Assembly (NCBI RefSeq): GCF_010389155.1
Contig: NC_057767.1
Location: 20,843,723-20,907,722, forward strand
DNA length: 64,000 nucleotides
Direction: 5' to 3'
Source of the DNA: Erigeron canadensis
Lineage: Eukaryota > Streptophyta > Magnoliopsida > Asterales > Asteraceae
The first letter of the stretch is position 1, and every line of letters starts with the position of its first letter. Under the pieces are notes generated by a model. That model was not told the DNA's origin. It saw nothing but the letters and a program-made list of their open reading frames with translations, and searched no databases. Of this stretch, positions 10,049 to 22,449 are shown in pieces. The position numbers were made by a program, and so were the translations under genes.

Positions 10049-11838
10049 ATGGCTGAAGAATTTACTCCAGTTTCCCAGGTGGTTTTTTCTGGGTTGGGGA
10101 TAAGTTTTGATGGAGGAGAATCTCCAGTAAGAAATCTGGAAATTTCTGATGATGGCACTCAAAGAAATCCAAGTGAAAAGTTTTCCGAATTTGGTCCTAG
10201 ATCTAGTGAAATCTTAAAAAGTTCAACAAATGTTGTTTTAGGTGATGGATCTGGATTACTACCCAAGGCGAGCTTTGGATCTAGCCTTGGTTATGGTAGT
10301 GTTGGTTCACTATTTTCCACACCTTCATCTTCTGCTACACCTCTTAACTCATTGTTCTCAACACCCCCAACCCACTCATCTCCCATCAATACACTCTCTT
10401 TACTCTCCTCTGGTCAGAGTATGATTGATTCTCTAAGGGGCATAATGAGTTCCACCATAGCTAGCATGGCTAGTTCTTCCTTGGTAGGAGGTCAAGCAAG
10501 TTCATCTCAATCTATAACCATCCAGGAAAGTCATTTGTTGGAGTTGCTAAAACTAGCTGCCAAGGACACTCAGCAAATAAAAACTTCATCGCCTCCTCCA
10601 ACCGATTGGTTTTCTCAACTTTCTGCTGCTTTAAGCCCAGCTCAATCCCAGCATGTTCTCCAACCTCCCTTACAGCCTACAGGCATGGAGTCTATAATGA
10701 TGTTGTTGGTGGAAGAGCTGAAGAGGCAAAGGCCAGTCGAGCCTGCTCCTGAACCGGTCAACCCAGCAAAAGAGTTGTAAAAAATGCTAAAGATTGTTGC
10801 AGGAGAAGAGGCGAATGAGAAGACAAGGGTGGTCATAGTACCAAAGTCGGCAACAAAGTCAAGGTTTTGTGATTGGGTAGCAAACTATGCCTTCCCAGAC
10901 GGTCAGAAGGTTCCCACTATCGTTGGCACTTACGATGGCACTAGGGATCCAGAAGATCATCTCGCAATATATGATCAAGCCGTATTAACTGAAAAATGGG
11001 TGGACCCGGTGGCTGTCACTTGTTCCCGGGCACTTTGCAAGGATATGCTTTGGAATGGTTCGCTAAGCTTCCAGAGAAAAGCATCCAAGACTATGCAGAC
11101 TTAAAGAAGAAATTCATAGCTCAGTTTGTCCAACAAAAGAAGCGCCAGAGAAGTCACTTGGAAGCTCACCTAATTAAACAGAGAGAAAGCGAGTCACTAA
11201 GGAATTTTATCACAGGATACACCGAGGAATGCCAGAAGATACCGGGTCTCCCTGAAAGTCAACAAGTCTCAGGTTTCACCTTGGCACTGCTCCCTGGCGA
11301 ACTCCAGGATGAACTAAGCAAGAGAATCCCATTGACATTTCAAGAAGCTATTGATAAGGCATTCGACTTCATTCGCTCCAAAGAGACTACCTCACTAGTG
11401 AGAGGTATCGCAAAGAAAGAAAAATTTGGGAGAGGATTGGCTAGTGAGGAACATAAAGAGGAACATCTGGATCGGGAGGAAAGGTTTCAACAATACATCA
11501 AAGACATATCAATTGTTAACTTGGTCAAATGCCCAAGAGATCTTCTGAACACTGAGACAGTGTGTACTACTTTCAAACCTCCCTCACCAATGGCCTTCAA
11601 GTCTGGAAAAAAGAACATGAATCAATATTGTGAATTCCACGAGGATCATGGACATGATACTAATGCATATAGACAGCTAAAGTGGGAGATCAAGAGGGCA
11701 TTGGATGAAGGGAAGCTTGAACACTTAGTCCCAGGAGCTAAGCAGACAAGGAAGACTTTTGCATGGCAAAGGAAGGTGGTGGAGGAGGATGACGATCCAG
11801 GAGAGCCTGAGGTCCATGTATACATGGTCCATGAATAA
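10049..11838 (+). pseudogene. Tat-type Gypsy gag with a stop codon and a frameshift
   Basis: ATG 10049 opens a serine-rich N-terminal segment of 243 codons. An in-frame TAA at 10778-10780 is followed at once by more coding in the same frame (from 10784). The retrotransposon-gag domain runs on to about 11020, where a one-base indel moves the frame, and continues to the TAA at 11836-11838. The second half shows LQGYALEWFAKLP, TFQEAIDKAFDF and the Tat-lineage histidine motif YCEFHEDHGHDT. No protease, reverse transcriptase or integrase follows, so the element kept or carried only gag and would need enzymes from elsewhere. Family identity is strong; original function of this copy is lost unless the stop is read through. 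Confidence 0.85.
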
Positions 11839-13968
11839 GACAAAACTCTAAGTTAATATGGGTCTCCCCCTCCTTAGAAATTCCATCTCTTTTCTTCTCA
11901 AGTTCTCAAACGTCTTGATGTAAGCTACTTTGCTAAGAAGTATCACTTTATATATCTTTATGTCATTTTACTTCAACTATGGTTATGTTTGTTGGTCATA
12001 TCATGTATCCCAACCTTATCATTATCATTAATGAAATATCATTTTCTTTTCGAAAATATTTGGTCAATAAATTGTTATAAGAATTGACTATGAGACAAGC
12101 TAAAAGGGTAATCCGAATGAAAATTCGAGAAGTCAAGTGCTAAGATGGAAGAAAGAATTCCTAGCCAATTTCTGACGACACGGATTATAAAAACCCAAGT
12201 ACTTGTGAAGGAAAGACAGAAAAATCAAGTGCCTAAAGGCTAAGACATAACTCATGTGTATGAATGGAAACTTCAAAAAATATCAATGCTACAAAACAAT
12301 CCCCAGCTAACACTTAAAATGATTTTGATCTTCCTCATCCATGGGGATAGATACTTCTCACATGAAACAGATAAATAAATACAAGATGCATGTCTAAGCT
12401 AAGTTTGGCTAGCACTCAGAGAACTTTCATCCTCTAGATGGAAAGCTTAGTTAAATCTTAGAAAATTTTTCTCATCTACTAGATGAAAGTTGAGTGCTTC
12501 CTGTTGGAAGCAAGACACAAATTAAACAAAGTCTCACCAAGTGTGAGTCTATAGTGTAACAAGCCAAAATTGGGCCCGGCTGAACACTAACAAAATTTAT
12601 TCATCTTTTTGTTCATCGGATAAAAAGGTAGGCATTTCTCATCTGGAAGTAATATATTTATTCATCTTTTTGTTCATCGGACAAGAAGGTAAGCACTTCT
12701 CATCGGGAAGTGATATTGATGAAGGGATAGCGAAGAAATTACTCCATCCCCATCAATTTTACGTCTTATTCATTCATTAGATGATAAGATAAGCGTTTCC
12801 TATTGGAAAGCGGCGCACGCTAAAATTTAGTCATCTTTGTTATTCATAGAATATAAAGGTAAGCACTTTCTAATTGGAAGTAACCATCCTCGAGAGTATT
12901 AAAGTTTTTAAGGCCCAAACATGGGCAAATAACAAATAATAAATAAATAAAATTAAATGCAAAATCCCTTCAAGAAAAACCCTTTGCAATTGAATTTGGG
13001 GACTTGACACAAGGAAAAGCCTTGGCGAAAATTATGACTTTAGATGGGTCCCATCCGAGAGGTGTTTGACGAGAGCTCCATGGAAAAATCTCTTGGCTAG
13101 AATGAAGAGGGTGGGTCCCAGCGAAGAGGTGCTGGACGAAAATAAAATAAAATAAATAATAATAAATAAATAAAAATAAAAAAATAATAAACTCTCAGCC
13201 GAGAGCTATATTGGTCAAGACCTATTGGTGGGGACAACCCAGAGTAACTCTTAGAGAAAAGTGAGAAACGAGAAGAAGCCTAGAAGTACTTAAAAATTTA
13301 GAATCTCACAAGTTCTAAGTATTATGGTGACATGATATGCCACTATGGCACTGTCTAACCGAGAGAATGACCTGAAATGACTTAATGGGCCTAAAGCCCA
13401 TCAACAACAAATAACAGCTCTAGGGCCTATCTGCCAAGAGCTATGAGACAACGAAAATTTTACATCCAAAATTGGGAGACTTAATCCTGTGTGATCTAAA
13501 CCCAACCCACAAATTATTTTTTATCCGCTCTTACATATTGATTCTCTCGAGGGCTTGTTACAACCCTGTCGAAAAGATCAAGCAGGAATTTGTCTCTCTT
13601 GTTTGTCAATTCAACGGTCACATCCTTGACAAGAAAAGAGGGAAAAGTTTTAAAGATTTATAAATACTTTTCTCTAAATATGATGTCAACAACAAAAATA
13701 AAAATTATACATTTTCTGCAATTCATTCTTGACCGTTAATTCAAAAGAAGAGAAAACAATGGTTGTCAATTCAAAAGTAATCGAAGTAAGCTAAGAAGGA
13801 AAAAGAGAATTGCTTTTATAAGAATAGGACCCGTCGGATCGGAATGTGTAATCGTCGGATCGGAATGTGTAATGGGGGATCGGAATTAAAAAAAAAAAAA
13901 AAGATGAAAATAAAGTTCAAGTTTAAAATTTTTGAAGAAAAAATTTTATCCTTGAAGTTGGGGGAGTA
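11839..13968 (+). mobile_element. Non-coding tail of the gag-only Gypsy element
   Basis: No pol is detectable. The sequence is rich in motifs like ttcatctttttgttcatcgg and gcacttctcatcgggaag in degenerate tandem. It ends in a polypurine tract (ttgggggagta) at 13958-13968, right before a new LTR start. This fits a large non-autonomous derivative. Confidence 0.6.
12596..12886. repeat. 61-bp tandem repeat, two clear and two degenerate copies
   Basis: 12596-12656 and 12657-12717 are near-identical units. Weaker copies follow at about 12766-12825 and 12826-12886, and one related stretch precedes near 12467. Each unit has gttcatcgga and a ggaagt ending. Confidence 0.85.
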
Positions 13969-14245
13969 TGATGACCCAACAAAATCCTATCCGAGAGCAC
14001 ATATGTCAAGTAGTTTGGAGAGAAATAACAAGGGGCTTTTTGTGTGCTTTCTTTAAAAACATAAACTGAAGAAGTACCCAGCAAATCCCCAGCCACGACT
14101 GAGCTGAATTCCCAGCCAATCCCAGCCGCATTCGAGCCGCATTCCCAGCCAAACTTGAGCTATATTCCAGCCGATCCTAGCTAAAAGTAAGCTGATCCCA
14201 GCCGAATTCTCAGCCCATAAGAACTCAATTCTGGTTTTATTTTCT
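13969..14245 (+). repeat. Truncated 3' LTR of the Gypsy element
   Basis: It starts TGATGACCCAAC after the polypurine tract. A cagcc-rich stretch at 14085-14210 parallels the 5' LTR near 9045-9100. Homology stops near 14245, where unrelated paralogous-block sequence begins. Confidence 0.5.
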
Positions 14246-14259
14246 TAAAATTTTCAAGT

Positions 14260-15440
14260 AATCGATATCCCAAACGGCTGTGGATATCCAATACTTCCCT
14301 TCACAAAAGTATGCAATAAGAGATTTGACATCTAATCGATATAGACCATGATGCTGACCCTACCAATCATCTGTGAAGTGCTGATTAAGCTCATTGAGAA
14401 CAGTAAACACAATAATCAGGATAGACTGTGACTGAACATTTCAGTTCACGAGTGGTATTAATAATACATAACAATCTATCAAAAGATAAAGCACATCACA
14501 GGTTAAGGTTAGGGCGGAGAGTAACTGAACCCGTGCCTCCAATGGCTGTATTAGTAACATTTGCAAGTCTAACTGAGGTGTGTTAAGGTGAAGCAAGTTT
14601 GGTCAAAATTTCTTTATTCCCTGTCATATGATGAAAAGCACCATAATTTATCATCCAAGAAGAATGTGTATTAAGACAAGCATAATTACCTAAAGATGAT
14701 GATTTATGGAAAGCAATCTGATCCTTAGAATGTTGGGACGAATGTGATTCAAGTATTGGCAGAAGCCACATCAAATTTAAGTTCAAATCAGAAGTATTAT
14801 CCTTCATTTTATCAAATAATAAAACAAACTGCTGGAATAACAGTATAGCCCAAACTAACAGCAATAGCCCGTCAATAGTAGCCCAAATCAACAAGTCAAA
14901 GACACGTGTGATTACAGTTAACATGATTGCGTTAGTACAGATTCTACATAACTAATAATCAGGACCAGCAAAGAAACAACTCAACAAGCAGTCATAAATT
15001 TCCAAGGACAATGAGTAAGCAATCAACTGAAGGAACCATCTAGTCAAGTGAGACACAGCAAATGATTCGACTAGTCTTAAATTCAGCAACCAGATGGAAT
15101 TTACCCAACTAGATCATAAATCAAAGAAAAAAGCCAAGATAGTACACAAACAGATTGTCGCCAATATGAAAGAGGATGGAGGCAGCTAGGCTATTTTATA
15201 TTTTATCAATTGCTTTTTTCCTTCTATAAACGATACATATTCACCTAAACAGGTAGGCAAAAGGCCGACTGATTAATCCTATACTAAAGAGATACATTGG
15301 CCCTAGAATATTTTTCAAATTTTCAATTTTAAGCTCTAACATAAAGAAAATTAAAAGTTTTGCTAATGATAATGCCAAATGTGCGATTAATTAGATGACA
15401 GAAGCAAACCCTGGCAGTGAGGTTCTTCTTTGCAGGAGAA
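14260..15440 (-). pseudogene. Paralogous block A with a minus-strand Copia protease relic
   Basis: Read on the minus strand, 14590-14665 gives SSWMINYGAFHHMTG, a decayed Copia protease motif (DSG changed to NYG). The whole block recurs in the same orientation at about 33110-34310 with many substitutions and small indels (shared words: gaagcaagtttggtca, acctaaacaggtaggc). The copying therefore took in more than the transposon. Confidence 0.7.
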
Positions 15441-15594
15441 CGATTTGGGAAATCTGAAAGTTGTGGCTTGGATTGTATCTCCTTCAGTAATGGCAGCTGG
15501 ATAGAAAAAACTCATAACCGTGAGCGTGATACGATATTGCTACTTTGCTAGTAGTCAATAACACAACTTATTCTGATCAGAAGCACTTGGGAAA

Positions 15595-16661
15595 GAGCTA
15601 CTTGCTTATATGAGATTTTCAGATAATCATATAACTTACCACACGTCTACACTCAATATTCTCAGACTCTTTATACACATGTGGAATAGAGTGAAATGTA
15701 TCCCAAATGTAGTGTCTAGAAAAGATAAGGCAAGTACATCTCTACTAGATGGATTCTACGATGCATTTGTCAATTATCATTAAACCTGACTTTGGTGCAT
15801 TCTTTTGTACTATTTTGGGGAAGATTTATAAAGTCTTACACATTATTATTATTATAACTAATATAACAATTTTATGAAACCAAAAATCACAATGTGATAC
15901 AGGGAGCAAAACAGGACTCCGATTCAACAAGAGCAACTAAAAAAGTCAGACCCGATTGCCATGTAACTGATGTAAGGCCGACTAAATATTAATTTCAGGG
16001 AGAACAGAAACATTACAACGATTAACAGAGCAAGGATCAATAGCAAAACTTACATTCTTTAAGCCAAACAACTATCAATTGTTTCGAATCACTACTAATT
16101 GACTGATGCCTGATAAATAGACCACTGACTGTAGCAAGACAAGTAGCCCTTTAATGAGATTTTTAGACATTCATATTAACTTACAACTCTCAATATTCTC
16201 AGACTCTTTACACGCATGTGATAAAGAGTGAAATGTATCCCAAATCCAGTGTCTACGTATATGAAAGAACAGAAAAGATATGGCAAGTACACTCTCCAAG
16301 AAGGATTTTACTATGCAAATTATCATAAGATGAATTCCTGACTTTGGTGCACCCTTTTGTACTACTTCGGGGAATATTTAAAACGTCTTAAACCTTACGC
16401 AAGCATTAGAACTGATAAAAAAAAAAAAATTATAATTCCTAAAAAGCACAATGTGATACAGGGAGCAAAACAGGACTTCAATTCAATAAGAAAGCATCAG
16501 AATAAAAAGTCGGACCCATTTTTAATATAAAGCCCACCAAATATTAGTTTCAAGAAGCATCACAAGGATTAACATAGCAAGGATCCATACCATAATTTAC
16601 ATTCTTTAAGCCGAACAACTATCAATTGTTTCGAATCACTACTACTTAGACTTAGACCACT
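15595..16661. repeat. 0.5-kb direct tandem duplication
   Basis: About 15595-16131 recurs at about 16140-16661. Anchors include caatattctcagactcttta, agagtgaaatgtatcccaaa, cacaatgtgatacagggagc and actatcaattgtttcgaatc. No coding frame is preserved. Divergence looks like 10-20% by eye. Confidence 0.85.
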
Positions 16662-16689
16662 GACATAAGCATTCATATATAGGGATAAT

Positions 16690-17020
16690 TGCATCTAGAT
16701 ATCAAATTTACATCTGTTTGTAACCCACAAAGTGCAGCTTCAGCCATAACAGCAAGATTAAGGGCATTTGTCTCTTCCACACGGGCTTGCTCAGCGGCAT
16801 TACTAGCATCCGTTGTTTGTTGAATAGCGGCAGGCAGCGATGAGATCGTCCTGTGTCGGAACGTCTATCAACTGCAGCAAGTCGTCTCCACGCTTATCCA
16901 CAATAGTGGTCAGACTGTCACAGAGAACATTCAGCTCATTTACTTTTTCTCAGATAATCCCTCGTAGTTTGGTGGACAATCAGCAAGATTGATACTCTTA
17001 CAATGAACACAAGGAGCCAT
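16690..17020 (-). pseudogene. Small alanine/glutamate-rich coiled-coil pseudogene (copy A)
   Basis: From the ATG at 17020 the minus strand reads MAPCVHCKSINLADCPP, then, after at least two frame breaks, NELNVLCDSLTTIVDKRGDD and QQTTDASNAAEQARVEETNA. The composition suggests a helical coiled coil of about 100 residues. A related broken reading occurs at 35774-36115 (EASNVVKETAEQVRLAAK). I do not recognise the family. The frames can be joined only by assuming indels, so it is called a pseudogene. Confidence 0.5.
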
Positions 17021-17182
17021 TTTTTTATAAAAAAAAATTTAGAAATCTTCTGCTGAATATATGAATTTCAAGAGAAAAGTGTATTTCATTGTTAACAGAA
17101 AGGGGGTAAATACCCTATTATAGGCTACCCAAGGGACTCATCCCGACTACTAGCAGTACAGCGCACATTAATAAAACAAAAC

Positions 17183-18473
17183 GGTTAATTAATTGGAATG
17201 TCATCCAACTTGTCTCAAATATCTTTTTCGGGGTCTCAACAAAAAAAGTTTTAATATAAGGAAAAAACCCGGCTAAAAAATGTATAAAGGGGTTTCGTGT
17301 AAGTTCCAGGTAACAAGTTAATTTTCAATCACATTTTCCTTTTCTTTTAAATCGTTTATTTCACCCGTGGAATATCCAACTCATTTTCACTTAAAATATA
17401 TTCCACGTTTCCACTTACTCATTTACTTAAAACAACAAATATATGCATTAACACATTTATTTATGATCTTGATGTTACTGATCTCACGCTTCTTGCAAGA
17501 ATTGTAGTCAATCTTTGGCAAATATGAATATAAACAACAGCTTTAGGATAGTACTAAATAAACCACCAACAGATTCTGGTGAATTTTTCATTTTCCGGTA
17601 ATTGTTTCAGATTCCGGTGACACTTTTTCAACAACTTTTCAGTTTCCGGTTAGAGAAAATGAAAGAATCCAACACATAAGGCAAAAAACACATGTACAAA
17701 ACATTGAATCAGAAAATAAAGAATAATTGTGGAAAGAAAAGAATCACTTTTTATAGCAAATAAAAGAATCAGAAAAGAAAAGATAGGAAGAAAAAAAACA
17801 TTAAAAAAATAATAATTTTGGATCTGGCAATTTTGGATCTATCTATTTGTTATCTTTCGATCTTCCCAAAGCGTCATCAAACAAATCAAACTCAAACCTG
17901 TATTACACATAATATGTTTCTGGCTTTGTAGGTTTGTCAAAAATGGCTTCACCCATGGTGGTGAAGGCGGGGCAGAATCCAAAGTTTGAACAATCACCAC
18001 CATGAACAACCATCGGAGATATTAACGGATATGGTGAAGAAAGCGGCTTCAGCCATGATGGTGACGGCGGAATCCAAAGTTTGAACAACCACCACAATGA
18101 ACAACCATCGGAGATATTAAAGTAGATGGTGAAGAACCGTTGGAAAAGACGACCGGAAGCATTTGAGCCGCAACCATAGTTTAGACCTGATATAATGTAT
18201 ATATATTCTAAAATTTTGAGATATATATCCTGGATCTTGGATGTGTGTGTGGCTTGTTTGACTGATGAATGAATGTTTATCAAAAGTGGCACGTGAATTT
18301 CAAACGACGTGGCAGGTGATTTGGCATATAACCGGGTAAAAGTAAGGTTATTCGGTAAAAAACCCTTTATACATTTTTTAACCGGGTTTTTTCCCTACAT
18401 TAAAACATTTTTTTGTTGAGACCCCAGAAAAGGTATTTGGGACAAGTTGAATAACTTTTCAAATAATTAGCCC
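17183..18473. mobile_element. Mutator-like non-autonomous transposon with ~110-bp terminal inverted repeats
   Basis: The left arm, about 17183-17295, is the inverted counterpart of about 18357-18473. Shared text includes caacttgtc(t/c)caaata, ggggtctcaacaaaaaaa and aaaaaatgtataaag. Such long arms point to a MULE; the 9-bp target duplication was not resolved. The interior holds a ~100-bp direct duplication (17943-18040 and 18044-18135, with cggagatattaa in both). A 129-codon minus-strand frame spans that repeat and shows no recognisable domain. Confidence 0.75.
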
Positions 18474-18740
18474 TAAAAAAAAACACTAAAAGGACTAATT
18501 CCTTCAAAATATACTCAATGCATTTATGACTAGTCTTGGATCCACTAATTTTTTTGTCTTCTCTTTATATATAGGATTAAAGGAAGAAAAAAAAAAGAAA
18601 CACCTACAAGAACTCGTCCCTACAGGAACTAGTGAAACAGTGAGTACGAAGTACGAGTGGAGGACTAGTCCCACCCAATGGTGTGGACTATTCCTCCAAG
18701 CCGGACGAGTAAGGGACGATTGACATTGGGTAGCCTCTTA
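18474..18740. other. Spacer without a recognised gene
   Basis: Short AT-rich spacer between two transposons. A 65-codon frame at 18526-18723 has no recognisable features. TTA at 18738-18740 is the target duplication of the next element. Confidence 0.4.
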
Positions 18741-20340
18741 GGGACAGTTTGATTCACAGAATGTTTTTGATGGAATTGTAATCTGTTAAAGGAATTGGAA
18801 TTTAAAGGAATTGTAATTTGAAAGTTTTAAAATATATTTTGTGTTTGGTTTGTGGAATTTGATGGAATTTTGTGAAATGAATTAAAAAGTAAATCATGTA
18901 AAATGACAAATTTATCCATAAATTTACCATCCTTCATATATGTATGAATATATAGGGGTGAGCAAAAACCGAACCGGAAAACCAAAAACCGAAAAAACCC
19001 GACAAAATCGAACCGAAAAAACTAAAAACCGAACTAAATCCATTGGTTTGGTTTTTGTTTTCCAAAAATCGAACGAATCGGTTCGATTCTCGGTTTCATA
19101 TGTCAAAAAACCGATCAAAAACCGAACCGAACCGAACTCATTATATTTTAATTTATTTTATATTTATATCATATTACATTTATATTTATTACTTATAATT
19201 TGTAAATATATTAATATATTTAAACTTTTTGTCTTTTTAGTGTACAAATCTATATAAATTATATGTTTTAGATGAAAACATACAATAAAATCAATTCGTT
19301 GTATAAAAGTTATATCAATTTTAACACCTAAAAAGTATAATTAGTTACTAAAAAGCATATCTATATTTTAGTTACTATATCATAGTTTTTTTTGTTAACA
19401 ATTAAAAATTAAAATATATAACATCATAAACAAAAAAGTAAATTTAAAAAAAAAAAAAAAAAACCTAACAAAAACCGAAACCGATCCAAACCAAACCAAA
19501 AAACCGAAAAAACCGAACCGAACAAAAACCGAATTCAACGGTTTTGATTTTCTAAAAACCGAATTGATCAGTTTGGAGGTCGGTTTTAGCCAAAAACCGA
19601 TCCAAACCGACCCATACTCACCCCTAATATATATTATCTACCAATAATTCACTTTCTCACATAGTCACATCTATCCCTTTCTCTCTCTCTCACGTCTCCT
19701 GCAACACTTTCTACAGGTAAAAGCAAACATATTTTTTTCATTCTTCCTTCAAAAGAATCTTATTTTTTTTAGATAACCCATATCCATCAAATTAAAATAA
19801 AATAAAATACAATAGCCTGAGGGAATTCGCCAGTTCAGTGGTGGTTGGTGGTGGCTGGTCGCGGTGGTTGTTGGTTGTTTGTGGTGGCTGGCGAGGTGGT
19901 ATTTAGTCAATTAATGAACGGTGTTAGTAAGTGGCTCAGGTGTTGTTTCTCATCCAACAAAGATGATGGTCAATGGCCGATTTTAACCACCGACGGTGGC
20001 TGTCATGGCGGCAGGGAGACACTTCATTATTGGGTCAGGTGATTGGTGGCGGTGGTTGGTGGCAGCATAGCATCGGACGTTGGTAGATGTAAGCTCAAGA
20101 AGAAAAATGTTTTTTTTTATACTTGTGGGTTTTTTTTTTTTTTTCAAATTGTTCAATTCCATTGGAATTTAAAACTTTCCATAGGTTTTGTGAAGGAATG
20201 GTCAATTCTTTGTTTCAAGGAATTTGAAGGAAAGTTTCAAATTCCAATTCCATGATTTAGTCCAAACAAACAAGGTAAAGTGTGGAATTCAAATTCCAAT
20301 TCCTAAAAATTCCTGTAAATTCCACGAACCAAACACCCCC
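18741..20340. mobile_element. PIF/Harbinger-type non-autonomous element
   Basis: It is flanked by TTA on both sides (18738-18740 and 20341-20343), the usual three-base target duplication. The imperfect inverted ends are GGGACAGTTTGATTC on the left and, reversed, GGGGGTGTTTGGTTC on the right, and both continue into ggaatt-rich sequence. At 1.6 kb it codes for no transposase. A hAT-like element is nested inside. Poly-T and glycine-codon-rich stretches give chance open frames near 19845-20255. Confidence 0.75.
18953..19626. mobile_element. hAT-like MITE nested in the Harbinger element
   Basis: The ends TAGGGGTGAG and CTCACCCCTA are a perfect 10-bp inverted repeat. Next to both are runs of aaaccgaacc-type repeats with inverted symmetry. 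The AT-rich flank hides an exact 8-bp duplication. The Lys/Arg/Thr-rich open frame at 18940-19257 is only the repeat in translation. Confidence 0.75.
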
Positions 20341-20343
20341 TTA

Positions 20344-21887
20344 GGGTTTCAATTCAATTCCTTTCTTTTTATCGTCTAGATACTTGCAAGTTCTGCCCTT
20401 TATTTTCAGTTGTCCAAATTTAGCTCTCAACTTTTCCTACACTTGCCAATTTCTTCATAAAATGATTCTCATGGGAACTTAGTTTGAGAAGATCCAAGTT
20501 CAAGTCTTAACAAACACCGGATTTATCATTATTTATCGTCGTGACTAAGGGTGGATGGATTGATAAGAAATTACTAAACTGCTTGCTTTCTGTTTTTATA
20601 TAAGATGTTGTAATTTTAGTAACGAAGAAATAGAAATATAATATAATTTTTAAATATTTTGTTCAAATAGAATTAACTTCGATTTGTAAAGCAAAATTAT
20701 ATTAAAAAAAAAAAATTAAACTGCTGAAAACGATTTATATTAAAAATAAACAAAACTCACAACCAAGCAAGGAGCTAAAGCTAAGAGAACACCTAGTTTA
20801 TTCTCCAATAATCAATATATTGCTATCTCACTTGAAAATAAATTGCCTTCATTTTTTGTCATAAAAATATACTAAAAGGTAGTTGATCAGAGGAAGACGA
20901 ATATTAGTCTAAATTGAGAAGCATAACAATGCAATGTTTTGGTTACACCCTAGTTAAGAATTAAGATAAAACATAGTTACAACATTTGATGTCCAAATCA
21001 TATACGTGAAACGTGTAATGGATAAATCACTAAATACTGACCAAAAATCTAATCCTATGAAGACAATGTTAAGATCACAACAACCCATTACATAAGTCAT
21101 CTTTCCTATCATTGAAAAAAACAGTCATCTTTTCATATCTTACAAGTTTTCCTAACAAGTGAGTCAACTTTGGACGCAATCTTTAACCTACTCGACTGGC
21201 ACGTGATTAGCTTGTATATTGCAAGCACAATGTTAATGTTAGTACCAAAAAGATTTTTTTTCAAATTATTAAAGTTTTTTAAGTATAGGCCTATAGGGAT
21301 ATAATTGGTCATTATTCTATGAGTTGGAAAGATTAGTGACTTTCGAACTGTTGTTACATTTTGCACCTGTAAAGTTGGCCACCTCTCATTTATATGGGGT
21401 TTGCTTATGTAGTTATGTAAATAATAGTAAATTTTTCGAGAGAAAAACAAAATGTGGTCCCAACTCAATTACACCACAACAATGCCAAAAGTGTAATGTT
21501 TCACCTCAAAAAAAAACGGCGTAGTGGAAGTAAATCCCGACCACCCCACCATCCATTACAAACTCTTTAACACCCACACCATAACCTTTAGCTTTTGTTC
21601 ATAACATCAAAAAATTAAAAAAACAAAAATCAATTCATTAAGTAGTGATTGGTATGAACTCTACAACAACGATACCAAATCCCGAGGTAGAAATTGCTTC
21701 CATAAAGAATAGAGAATTAATAATCATACCATAACTTTTAATAAATCTACCACTATAATGCATTATATACTTGTATTGTGTGTTATATCAATTGTACAGT
21801 GACACAGTGTGATAGATTACTCAAAAGTTGTGGTACATGTATGTGTTCCTAAAGAATATGGTAGAATAACAAAAACACTAGATGTAA
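20344..21887. other. No gene recognised
   Basis: AT-rich sequence with frames of at most 111 codons that show no domain, and no inverted-repeat pair that I could find. Confidence 0.4.
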
Positions 21888-22060
21888 AACCCGTGTTGAC
21901 ACACGTTACTAAATGGCAAATTAATGGATATCGGGTTTAAACAAACGATGAATGAGTATATCTAATTGGAAATGAATTAAGTTTCCAAATAGTTGTACAC
22001 AGTAATATCACGATCCATAATCGATTTTGTAAACAGTTTGGGCAAAAAGATCTTCATTGA
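21888..22060 (-). mobile_element. Possible Helitron 3' end
   Basis: Reversed, 21888-21930 reads cgtgtgtcaacacggg, then about 10 bases, then CTAG followed by T. This is the hairpin plus CTAG|T of a Helitron end. The 5' end was not located. Confidence 0.35.
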
Positions 22061-22077
22061 ATTAACCAGTTACTCAT

Positions 22078-22449
22078 ATGGAACCTATGGAACCTTTGGA
22101 GTACTGTAAAAAGATTCTTGAATGCCTATCTTCCGATGAGCAGAATGCACAAACAAAAAGAATAATCGACGCAGCCATCAAGACAATCCAAGATAGACTT
22201 ACAAAGAGGGATGACATCCGAAAGCTCACAGAAGTCACGCTCACTTGGGGACTTCTTACTCCAGCTGTTCCAAGAGTGTCCGCAAGAAAGTCACCCATTA
22301 GAAAATGTTGTATACCGAAAAGGAGGTGCGCATGGATTAGATACAACCGAAGCAACATTAACCCCATCTGACTTTGCTGACAACATTAAGGCTCCGTCAG
22401 ATCCACCACCACGTGACGGCTGGGTGTGGCATCCAAACAAACCAAGTAA
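22078..22449 (+). pseudogene. Plant gene fragment ending at a splice donor split by a transposon
   Basis: A glutamate/lysine-rich helical reading starts at 22078 (MEPLEYCKKILECL, RIIDAAIKTIQDRL). Near 22232 one frame break leads into a second coherent frame (SLGDFLLQLFQECP ... DGWVWHPNKPS). Removing the Harbinger element and one TAA restores ...ccaa|GTAAGT, a consensus 5' splice site, so this was probably an exon. I do not recognise the protein. Other exons were not found. Confidence 0.5.

Noticed and set aside
18940..19257. Lys/Asn/Arg/Thr-rich 105-codon frame
   Set aside because: Translation of aaaaccgaacc repeats in the terminal part of a hAT-like MITE.
21133..21524. Overlapping frames of 111 and 66 codons on opposite strands
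   Set aside because: No recognisable domain or splice context; likely chance in AT-rich DNA.
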